A stretch of 10,940 nt of DNA from an uncultured Bacilli bacterium (GTDB lineage: Bacteria; Bacillota_I; Bacilli_A; RF39; UBA660): NCBI GenBank assembly GCA_947627835.1, contig CANQXM010000039.1, positions 1 to 10,940 on the forward strand. The letters are read 5' to 3'. A program made the position numbers and the translations under genes. Position 1 is the stretch's first letter. Each line of letters begins with the position of its first letter. Shown here piece after piece: positions 5,610 to 10,940 of this stretch. The notes below the pieces were generated by a model. The model was given only the letters and a program-made list of their open reading frames with translations. It had not been told where the DNA came from and did not search any database.

Positions 5610-6059
5610 ATGAGTAAAGAGCATGGATTTGGAAAATTTTTAACAGGAGCTTTAATTGGAGCAGGTTTAGGAGTTTTACTTGCACCAAAGAAGGGTTCTG
5701 AAACTCGGAAAGAATTAAAAGAAAAAATGGATGAGTTGGTTAAGGAAATTAAAGAAATTGATTATGGAGAAGTAAAGACTCATCTATTAAACAAGGTTAA
5801 TGAATTAAAAGAAGAGTTAAAGGATTTAGATCGTGAAAAAGCACTTGCAGTAGCAAAGGCAAAAGCAAGTCAAATTAAAGATAAAGCAGAAGAACTTCTT
5901 GAGGTTGCAAAAGAAAAAGGAACTCCAATGGTAGAAAAAGCAGCTAAAGAAATGAAAGAAAAAACGGTAGAAGTTTTAAAAGAAGTTTTAGCTAAGTTAG
6001 AGGAAGAAAGAGAAGAGCCAGTTAAGTTAAAACCAAAAAAAGTTGCAGCTAAGAAATAA
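5610..6059 (+). CDS. YtxH domain-containing protein
   Basis: The 149-residue protein starts with the YtxH signature: a Gly/Ala/Leu-rich hydrophobic hairpin-like segment FLTGALIGAGLGVLLAPKKG (residues 10-29), then SETRKELKEKMDEL. The rest is an almost continuous Lys/Glu-rich amphipathic helix with heptad spacing, ending in a very basic KPKKVAAKK tail. YtxH proteins are small membrane-associated stress proteins of unknown activity in Firmicutes. The ATG at 5610 has GAGGGT 8 nt upstream and lies 2 nt after the preceding stop, so it is coupled to the DUF948-like gene. It closes the operon that starts at the 3682-3710 promoter. I see no clear terminator behind it, so some read-through into the T-box leader is possible. 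Confidence 0.88.
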   Translation: MSKEHGFGKFLTGALIGAGLGVLLAPKKGSETRKELKEKMDELVKEIKEIDYGEVKTHLLNKVNELKEELKDLDREKALAVAKAKASQIKDKAEELLEVAKEKGTPMVEKAAKEMKEKTVEVLKEVLAKLEEEREEPVKLKPKKVAAKK

Positions 6060-6068
6060 TCATGATAA

Positions 6069-6074
6069 GATAAT
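6069..6074 (+). promoter_or_regulatory. Possible -10 element for the T-box transcript
   Basis: GATAAT is one base off consensus and would place the RNA start near 6081, just before the first conserved T-box bases. The candidate -35 (TTGCAG at 6043-6048, spacer 20 nt) is poor. Confidence 0.35.
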
Positions 6075-6082
6075 TTTTAATT

Positions 6083-6268
6083 TAATGAGGAACAAAAAAA
6101 GAAGAATGTTTGGGATTTAGAGAGTTTATGGTTGGTGAAAATAAACCGAAGAGCATTTGGAAGTTACATTTTGGGAGTTAAATCGGGGCATCCCGTTATC
6201 AAGAAGAGTGATAAGTAGGAATACTTATAAGTAAAGGTGGTACCACGGGGAAACTCGTCCTTTTATTT
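6083..6268 (+). ncRNA. T-box riboswitch leader, probably sensing tRNA-Tyr
   Basis: T-box leaders bind uncharged tRNA through a specifier codon in Stem I and through its CCA end in the antiterminator, allowing transcription to continue. Seen here: an AATGAGGAAC start (6084-6093), AGAGAG (6119-6124), a Stem I apical region GGTTGGTGAAAATAAACC (6130-6147), a small CGGG/CCCG hairpin (6184-6195) and a TTATCA/TGATAA hairpin (6196-6214). The hallmark T-box bases AGGTGGTACCACGG (6235-6248) are followed by a terminator. In GGAAGTTACATT the triplet TAC (6165-6167) is the probable specifier, a Tyr codon followed by A, which fits tyrS downstream. The class is certain; the specifier is inferred because I did not fold the full Stem I. 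Confidence 0.93.
6233..6267 (+). terminator. Conditional terminator of the T-box leader
   Basis: AAAGG (6233-6237) pairs with CCTTT (6259-6263), and ACGGG (6245-6249) with CTCGT (6254-6258), closing a GAAA loop. The unpaired TGGTACC bulge holds the bases that meet the tRNA acceptor end in the alternative antiterminator. A T-rich run follows. Confidence 0.8.
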
Positions 6269-6297
6269 ATAGGTATTTTTTTATGAGGAGAAATGTT

Positions 6298-7503
6298 ATG
6301 GACGAAAAATTATTACATAAGTATGCAAGGTTTTTATTAAAGGATTGTCTAAAAGTTTATGAAAATCAACCCGTTTTGGTTAATGGGACAACGGATATTG
6401 AAGAATTTATGATGATTGTAAAGGAAGAAGCAGAGGCACTCCATGCAGAAGTTCATCTTTCTATGCCAAATCGAGAAGATTTGCGGGATCTTTATCTTCA
6501 TGCTTCTTATGAAGAATGTATCCAAAGTCCTTTATTAGATAAACATTTTTATAATGAAATGGCTTTACGAGATGGAGCGGTGTTATCTTTAGCCAGTCCA
6601 AGGCCTCATATTTTTGATGGGGTGGATGCACTAAAAATGCAAAAGATTGCCATTTGGAGTGAAGAACAAATTCGTGAGTTTCGAAAGAAACAAAATGAAG
6701 GAAAGCAACCTTGGTGCATTGCAGCTGCAGCGAATCCTTATTGGGCGAAAGAATTGTTTTTGGATGATGCTCATGCTTATGAAAAATTATGGAATACTAT
6801 TTTGGATATTTGTAATATGGAAAGTGATGATCCAAAAGCCGTTTGGGAAGAATATTTTGAACTCTTGGCAAAACGCTGTCAAATACTTAACAATATGAAA
6901 ATTAAAACTTTACATTATACTTCTAAAAATGGAACGGATATTACTTTTGATTTACCTCAAAATTATGTTTTTGCTAGTGCAAAAGATTCTGATTATATCG
7001 TAAATATGCCATCTTTAGAAATGTTTACAACGCCTTTACGAAATGGTGTCAATGGTATTGTCTATAATTCCAAGCCATTGTATCACAACGGTGTGATGAT
7101 TGATCGTTTTTGGCTTCAATTTTCAAATGGTAGAATCGTTAATTATCATGCAGAGGTAAATCAGCAAGCCCTCGAAGGAATTATTGAAACGGATGAAGGA
7201 AGTCATTATTTGGGAGAGGTTTCCTTTGTTGATTTTGATTCGAAAATTAATCAAACGGGAATTTTGTTTGAAGAAACTTTATTTGATGAAAATGCTTGTT
7301 GCCATTTAGCAATTGGTCAAGGTTTTTCTGAGTGTTTTGTAAATGGAGTGAAGATGCGTGAAGAAGAGTTAAAGCAAGCTGGTATGAATACATCTACGAA
7401 GCATGTTGATTTTATGGTTGGAACGCGTGATTTGGAAATTGTGGCAACCTTACAAGATGGAAGTGAAGTTCCGATTATGAAACAAGGAAAGTTAGTTATT
7501 TAG
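6298..7503 (+). CDS. M29-family metallo-aminopeptidase (AmpS/aminopeptidase T type)
   Basis: This family removes N-terminal residues from peptides with a two-metal centre in the cytosol. The 401 residues match the usual length of about 410. Candidate active-site positions are all in the expected order: E241 in NMPSLEMFTTP, E307 in HYLGEVSFV, E331 and H336 in FDENACCHLAIG, then H369 and D371 in TKHVDFMVGT. Position 343 is Phe (GQGFSE) where I recall Tyr in many relatives. The ATG at 6298 has GAGGAG 7 nt upstream; the earlier in-frame ATG 6283 overlaps that ribosome site and is rejected. The gene is directly under the T-box and its stop overlaps the tyrS ribosome site, so it should be induced by tyrosine-tRNA starvation and may supply amino acids from peptides. 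Confidence 0.93.
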   Translation: MDEKLLHKYARFLLKDCLKVYENQPVLVNGTTDIEEFMMIVKEEAEALHAEVHLSMPNREDLRDLYLHASYEECIQSPLLDKHFYNEMALRDGAVLSLASPRPHIFDGVDALKMQKIAIWSEEQIREFRKKQNEGKQPWCIAAAANPYWAKELFLDDAHAYEKLWNTILDICNMESDDPKAVWEEYFELLAKRCQILNNMKIKTLHYTSKNGTDITFDLPQNYVFASAKDSDYIVNMPSLEMFTTPLRNGVNGIVYNSKPLYHNGVMIDRFWLQFSNGRIVNYHAEVNQQALEGIIETDEGSHYLGEVSFVDFDSKINQTGILFEETLFDENACCHLAIGQGFSECFVNGVKMREEELKQAGMNTSTKHVDFMVGTRDLEIVATLQDGSEVPIMKQGKLVI

Positions 7504-7513
7504 GAGGATTATT

Positions 7514-8743
7514 ATGACATTTTTTGAAGAATTAAAACAAAGAGGACTGTTAAAGGATATTTCAAGTCCGGATTTAGAGAAAAAATTAAATGAAGAAAGT
7601 ATGGTTTGTTATATTGGAGCGGATCCCACTGCAGAAAGTTTGCATATCGGTCAGTATCCTACTTTCTTAATGGTGGAAAGATTAAAACGAGCAGGTCATC
7701 GTCCAATTATTGTTGTTGGGGGAGCAACGGGACGTGTTGGAGATCCAAGAGGTACTGGAGAACGAGAAAAAGCAGATATTGCAGTAATTGAACATAACTT
7801 TACTAAAATCAAAGCACAAATGCAGAAGTTATTTGGAGATATTCCTATTGTTAACAATTATGATTGGTTTCAGGATATTCATTACATTGATTTTTTACGA
7901 GATGTGGGTAAGTATATTAATGTAAATTATATGATTAATAAAGATTTGGTAAAGCGTCAGATGGATGTCGGAATTTCTTATGCAGAGTTCTCTTACATGC
8001 TTATTCAAGGATATGATTTTAAAGTATTACATGATACTTATGGAGTTAATTTGCAGTTCGGTGGATCTGATCAATGGGGAAATCTTACTACTGGAATTGA
8101 ACTAATTCGCAAATTAAATAATGAAGAAGTGTATGCCTTTTCTATGCCGCTTACTACGGATTCTAATGGAAATAAATTAGGAAAAAGTTATGGAAATGCT
8201 TTGTGGTTAGATATTTCTAAAACTTCTAGTTATGAACTTTATCAATATATTCTTCATTTTGAAGATGTAATGATGGAAGATTATTTGAAGAAGTTTACTT
8301 TCTTAGATTTTGATGAAATTGATCAAATTATGAAAGAACACAATGAAAAGCCTGAGCTTCGTCTTGCTCAAAAGAAACTTGCCGAAGAGGTGATTACTTT
8401 CTTACATGGCAAGAGTGAGTATGAAAAGGCTGAAAAAATTAGTAGTGCTTTATTTAGTGAAGATATTACATCTTTATCTAGTGAGGATATTTTAGCAAAT
8501 ATGAAAGATGTTCCGAGTGTTTCTTTACAAGATCAAACTCTTCTTGTAGATGCTTTGGTAAATGGAAAAATTTGTTCTAGCAAACGTGAAGCAAGAGAGA
8601 TGATTAGTGCTGGGGCAGTTAGCATTAACAATCGAAAAGTAACGGATTTGGAGCATCAAATTATGAAAAAAGATGCCATTGATCAAAAACTTATGGTGAT
8701 TAAAAAGGGAAAGAAAAACATTTATTTAGGTATTTTTGAATAA
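7514..8743 (+). CDS. tyrS: Tyrosyl-tRNA synthetase
   Basis: TyrRS activates tyrosine with ATP and loads it onto tRNA-Tyr. The 409 residues match the bacterial TyrS length. The class I signature is HIGQ at residues 44-47 (after YIGADPTAESL), and the KMSKS equivalent is KLGKS at 221-225. The tyrosine-pocket region YAEFSYMLIQGYDF and GGSDQWGN lie between them. A C-terminal S4 RNA-binding domain covers roughly residues 345-405 (GKICSSKREAREMISAGAV). The ribosome site GGAGG overlaps the aminopeptidase stop and stands 6 nt before the ATG, so translation is likely coupled and control comes from the T-box leader upstream. Codon use is that of a highly expressed host gene: no ATA isoleucine codon occurs. 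Confidence 0.98.
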   Translation: MTFFEELKQRGLLKDISSPDLEKKLNEESMVCYIGADPTAESLHIGQYPTFLMVERLKRAGHRPIIVVGGATGRVGDPRGTGEREKADIAVIEHNFTKIKAQMQKLFGDIPIVNNYDWFQDIHYIDFLRDVGKYINVNYMINKDLVKRQMDVGISYAEFSYMLIQGYDFKVLHDTYGVNLQFGGSDQWGNLTTGIELIRKLNNEEVYAFSMPLTTDSNGNKLGKSYGNALWLDISKTSSYELYQYILHFEDVMMEDYLKKFTFLDFDEIDQIMKEHNEKPELRLAQKKLAEEVITFLHGKSEYEKAEKISSALFSEDITSLSSEDILANMKDVPSVSLQDQTLLVDALVNGKICSSKREAREMISAGAVSINNRKVTDLEHQIMKKDAIDQKLMVIKKGKKNIYLGIFE

Positions 8744-8792
8744 ATGATGGAGTGAATGATTAGGTTACTTTTTAATTATTTTCATTTATAAA

Positions 8793-8812
8793 GATGGTAT
8801 TCTATCATTTTT
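8793..8812 (+). terminator. Weak candidate terminator after tyrS
   Basis: GATGG (8793-8797) pairs with CTATC (8802-8806), including one G-T pair, around a 4-nt loop. An A and five T follow. The stem is short; it lies 50 nt after the tyrS stop. The rest of the 8744-8907 gap shows only AT-rich sequence with no convincing promoter. Confidence 0.4.
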
Positions 8813-8907
8813 AGTGGATTGAATTAAACTTTGTGACCTTTTAAAAGAGTGGCTAGAAATATTATGGTACTTATAGTATGATATATTATATGAGAGGAGG
8901 AAACTTT

Positions 8908-9378
8908 ATGGATGAAAATACAAATAAAAGTGTTTTTGAAACGGCTTCTTTAATCGATGGTACTAGCAAGCTTATGAGTTTCTGTGATGTGTATAAAATT
9001 TTGCTCAAAGATTTAGATTGTATTGTGTGTTTAGAAAGCGCTGCCGATTTACTGGGGTATTCTAATGGTGGGTATAGAACACAAGTCTTTGTATATTCAA
9101 CTATAGATTTTAAATTACCATATATTAAATGCTTTTTAGTGGATAATTTAGATGATGTTCCGTTTATTATTCATAATGGAATTAAAGTTTCTCCAATTGA
9201 GGTGGCAATTAACGACATGCTAAGTAGAGAAGAAACCGATCCTCAAATATTATATGAAACATTTGCTAATTATTATGATGAAAAAGGCAATACTTATAAT
9301 GGTTTGAATATCCCTAAAAGACTGTTATTAAAAGCTAAACATTTTGAAGAAGAAGGGGCTTTGTATTATGTCGAATAG
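8908..9378 (+). CDS. AbiEi-like partner of an AbiEii nucleotidyltransferase (probable antitoxin, no clear HTH)
   Basis: The 156-residue product starts at ATG 8908 behind a near-perfect AGGAGG 7 nt upstream; the open frame from 8878 overlaps this site. The body, from DCIVCLESAADLLGY (about 38-51) through FVYSTIDFKLPYIKCFLVDN, the HNGIKVSPIEVAINDML block and a helical C-terminus, follows the pattern of the C-terminal domain of AbiEi-type antitoxins. Known AbiEi proteins carry an N-terminal winged helix that represses the operon; here only about 35 residues precede the conserved part, so that domain seems missing. The 3' end overlaps the next gene by 11 nt. In AbiE systems the two proteins act as a type IV toxin-antitoxin and phage-defence pair without stable contact. 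The assignment rests mainly on the partner gene. Confidence 0.7.
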   Translation: MDENTNKSVFETASLIDGTSKLMSFCDVYKILLKDLDCIVCLESAADLLGYSNGGYRTQVFVYSTIDFKLPYIKCFLVDNLDDVPFIIHNGIKVSPIEVAINDMLSREETDPQILYETFANYYDEKGNTYNGLNIPKRLLLKAKHFEEEGALYYVE

Positions 9379-10084
9379 TTATGATTTAGAGAATTTTTTG
9401 TATGCTATTATAGATGAAATTTCTAAAACTGATGCACCGATTATATTTAAAGGTGGTTTGGCATTAAAAGATTTGTTGTATCAGAAAAATCCAAATCTTA
9501 ATATTATGCGGAAAACTATTGATATAGATGCAAACTGGATTGGCAACGTTGATTATGATGAAATAACAATTGTATTTGAACAAGCTGTTAAAAAAATAGA
9601 GCCAACATATCATATCGAAATAACGAGATTACCAGAATCTGGTAAGTCATTGGGTTATAAGATCATGGATGCTCATAATAATGTAATATCTAAAATTGAT
9701 TTGGATATCAAAGATAATCCATTTTATGTAATATGTTCGATTAGACATACAAATATAAAATATTCTTCATTGGAAAAAATAATGTCTGATAAATTACATG
9801 CAATATCACTTTCACATGTTTTTCGGAGACCTAAAGATTTATTTGATATTTATATGATATTACAAGAAAATGATATTAACTTTATTAAAGTAAAGGAAAT
9901 TTTAAACTATGATAATCGAGAATTAGGAGATTTTTCTACTATGTTGAATAATAAGGATTTATTGAAAGAAAGTTATAATAAATTATATGGAATAGAAAAT
10001 AAACCTGATTTTGATGAAGTATGGAATGTTATCTTAGATTATTTGTTAGAAAATAATTTGATAAAAAGTAATAAAAAAATTTGA
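9368..10084 (+). CDS. AbiEii/AbiGii-family nucleotidyltransferase toxin
   Basis: The 238-residue protein has the AbiEii core: GGLAL at residues 29-33, then RKTIDIDAN (48-56) giving the paired Asp D52/D54 of the DNA polymerase beta-like fold, the third acidic site KIDLDIK (D111/D113), and a basic/acidic block DKLHAI...RRPKDLFDIY (141-161) typical of the family. These toxins transfer nucleotides, in studied members onto tRNA or other RNA targets, and block growth or phage multiplication. ATG 9368 is preferred, with AAGGGG 9 nt upstream; it overlaps the AbiEi-like gene by 11 nt, so translation is coupled. All recognisable catalytic positions are present, so it is probably active. ATA isoleucine codons are frequent, unlike tyrS. 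A strong terminator follows. Confidence 0.9.
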   Translation: MSNSYDLENFLYAIIDEISKTDAPIIFKGGLALKDLLYQKNPNLNIMRKTIDIDANWIGNVDYDEITIVFEQAVKKIEPTYHIEITRLPESGKSLGYKIMDAHNNVISKIDLDIKDNPFYVICSIRHTNIKYSSLEKIMSDKLHAISLSHVFRRPKDLFDIYMILQENDINFIKVKEILNYDNRELGDFSTMLNNKDLLKESYNKLYGIENKPDFDEVWNVILDYLLENNLIKSNKKI

Positions 10085-10117
10085 TGATTTTAATTATGAT
10101 TTATATGTTTATTTTAT

Positions 10118-10147
10118 GATATAGAAAATCTCTATATCTTTTGTTTT
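10118..10147 (+). terminator. Intrinsic terminator of the AbiE-like operon
   Basis: GATATAGA (10118-10125) and TCTATATC (10131-10138) form a perfect 8-bp stem with a 5-nt loop, followed by TTTTGTTTT. It cleanly separates the AbiE-like pair from the Nudix gene. Confidence 0.85.
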
Positions 10148-10177
10148 GCAAAAAGAACTAAAAATTTATAATTGATG

Positions 10178-10206
10178 CTGACAAAATATGATAAATTTGC
10201 TACTAT
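10178..10206 (+). promoter_or_regulatory. Candidate promoter of the Nudix gene
   Basis: CTGACA (10178-10183, five of six matches) and TACTAT (10201-10206, four of six) are 17 nt apart. Transcription would begin near 10213. TATGAT at 10187-10192 is an alternative -10. Confidence 0.35.
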
Positions 10207-10217
10207 GTGAGTATGAA

Positions 10218-10673
10218 ATGGAAAAAATTAAAATGAAAGAATTTAAACAATTAGGTGCTTATGGTTTAGTAATAAAAGATAATAAAATTTTATTAATTCA
10301 TAAAAATGGTGGACCTTATGATGGAAAATTAGATTTACCAGGTGGAACTATAGAGTTTTGTGAAAGACCAATTAAGGCATTAAAAAGAGAGTTACAAGAG
10401 GAAGTTGGAATTGAAGTAATTCAAGCTGAATTATTTGATGCTGATTCTGTGGCATTTGACTGGCAATGGAAAGAAGAAATGATAAAAGGTCATCATATAG
10501 GAGTATTTTATAAAGTGACAAAATTTAATAATGAAGTAAAAAAAGAAATGGAAGTAAATGAAATAAATGATGATTCTCTAGGTGCTGAATTTTTTGAAAT
10601 TGAAAAATTAACAAGAGAAAATTTATCTGCAATAGCCATTATGGAATTAGAAAAATTAGGTTATAATTTATAA
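10218..10673 (+). CDS. Nudix (MutT-like) hydrolase
   Basis: Nudix enzymes hydrolyse nucleoside diphosphates linked to another group X, using Mg2+. The complete Nudix box is present at residues 43-65 of the chosen product: G, five residues, E, seven residues (RPIKALK), then RELQEEVGI, with every invariant Gly, Arg and Glu in place. The preceding GKLDLPGG block is typical. The product is 151 residues, a standard single-domain size, cytosolic. Substrate cannot be told. The start is uncertain: ATG 10188 lacks a ribosome site and overlaps promoter-like bases, ATG 10218 has a weak GTGAG 6 nt upstream, and ATG 10233 (MKEFKQLGAYG) is also possible. All Arg codons I checked are AGA and many Ile codons ATA, unlike tyrS, hinting at recent transfer. 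Confidence 0.92.
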   Translation: MEKIKMKEFKQLGAYGLVIKDNKILLIHKNGGPYDGKLDLPGGTIEFCERPIKALKRELQEEVGIEVIQAELFDADSVAFDWQWKEEMIKGHHIGVFYKVTKFNNEVKKEMEVNEINDDSLGAEFFEIEKLTRENLSAIAIMELEKLGYNL

Positions 10674-10820
10674 AATTTGTTTGTAATAATTCGTTTATTT
10701 ACTTTATAGTTATTAATTCAATTTATTAGTTTTATTGATTATTATTCACTAGTGTTGTTAATATGGGATTTAATGGGCGATAGTTTAGGAATTTTTTGAT
10801 AGTTTGCATATTTTACATCA

Positions 10821-10826
10821 GAGGTG
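10821..10826 (+). promoter_or_regulatory. Ribosome binding site supporting the GTG start at 10833
   Basis: GAGGTG ends 6 nt before GTG 10833. CATATTTTA (10807-10815) just upstream resembles a sporulation-type -10 (CATA, three bases, TA). The 10674-10820 gap otherwise shows only AT-rich sequence and no clear terminator. Confidence 0.5.
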
Positions 10827-10832
10827 ATTATC

Positions 10833-10940
10833 GTGCATCATTATTCCTATTATCCTAAAGGACGCATGCCATATTCTGGTGATCGACAATTTTTCTTTCC
10901 GTTTTTAACGGGAGCATTGGTAGGTGGAGCTGCGGTTGGA
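10833..10940 (+). CDS. N-terminal part of a small Tyr/Phe/Gly-rich protein
   Basis: Thirty-six codons are visible before the window ends; there is no stop. The N-terminus is rich in His, Tyr and Pro (HHYSYYPKGRMPY), followed by GDRQFFFPFLTGALVGGAAVG, where a Gly/Ala-rich hydrophobic segment begins. This arrangement resembles small hypothetical proteins of Bacilli, some linked with spore coats or membranes, but I cannot name a family. The GTG start is supported by GAGGTG at the right distance. There is no typical signal peptide at the very N-terminus. Function is unknown. Confidence 0.65.
   Translation, partial: MHHYSYYPKGRMPYSGDRQFFFPFLTGALVGGAAVG

Noticed and set aside
6647..6898. Second + strand frame inside the aminopeptidase gene
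   Set aside because: It is a shadow of the M29 frame, with no ribosome site and no recognisable domain.
8864..8882. Imperfect inverted repeat ATGGTAC/GTATGAT before the AbiE-like operon, a possible operator
   Set aside because: Only five of seven positions match, in very AT-rich DNA, and the AbiEi-like protein shows no DNA-binding domain.
1..10940. CRISPR array, insertion sequence, tRNA or rRNA gene
   Set aside because: I saw no spaced direct repeats, transposase motifs, terminal inverted repeats, tRNA cloverleaf or rRNA-like sequence in the window. The only structured RNA I could support is the T-box leader.

Overview
The window is a low-GC, tightly packed bacterial chromosome segment of Firmicutes type. 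It has AGGAGG-like ribosome sites, ATG/GTG/TTG starts, a T-box leader, short intergenic gaps and T-rich intrinsic terminators. TGA acts as a stop (lipoprotein gene at 4378-4380; tandem TGA TGA after the AbiEii-like gene) and Trp is TGG, so there is no sign of the mycoplasma code. A Cse60-like gene, a SpoVB/YtgP-type flippase and a YtxH-type protein point to the Bacilli side. The surface-protein tail at the left edge resembles proteins I recall from uncultured gut Bacilli. The exact lineage is an inference.

Left part (1-3676). The C-terminal end of a large, probably surface-exposed protein runs in from outside. It converges on a small membrane-anchored protein with one InlB-type repeat; each gene has its own terminator, and each hairpin contains the gene's stop codon. 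Next come cse60 and a 14-TM-type lipid-linked oligosaccharide flippase on the + strand. The flippase ends directly against a minus-strand gene for a Met/Asn/Tyr-rich coiled-coil protein, whose terminator lies inside the flippase coding sequence. trmB (tRNA m7G46 methyltransferase) is read divergently from that gene and ends in a terminator.

Middle part (3677-6059). A clear extended -10 promoter starts a four-gene envelope-type operon: a lipoprotein, a 303-residue highly charged and probably disordered protein with two conserved-looking short motifs, a one-TM YtxG/DUF948-like protein, and a YtxH-like Lys/Glu-rich helical protein. This is the least understood and perhaps most interesting block.

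Central-right part (6060-8743). A T-box riboswitch with a probable UAC (Tyr) specifier precedes an M29 metallo-aminopeptidase and tyrS. The layout suggests that uncharged tRNA-Tyr raises both peptide breakdown and tRNA charging.

Right part (8744-10940). An overlapping gene pair encodes an AbiEi-like partner, apparently without the usual N-terminal DNA-binding domain, and an AbiEii-family nucleotidyltransferase toxin, closed by a strong terminator. A stand-alone Nudix hydrolase follows, then the first 36 codons of a small Tyr/Phe/Gly-rich protein. The AbiE-like pair and the Nudix gene use ATA for Ile often, whereas tyrS uses none, so this end looks like an accessory insertion.
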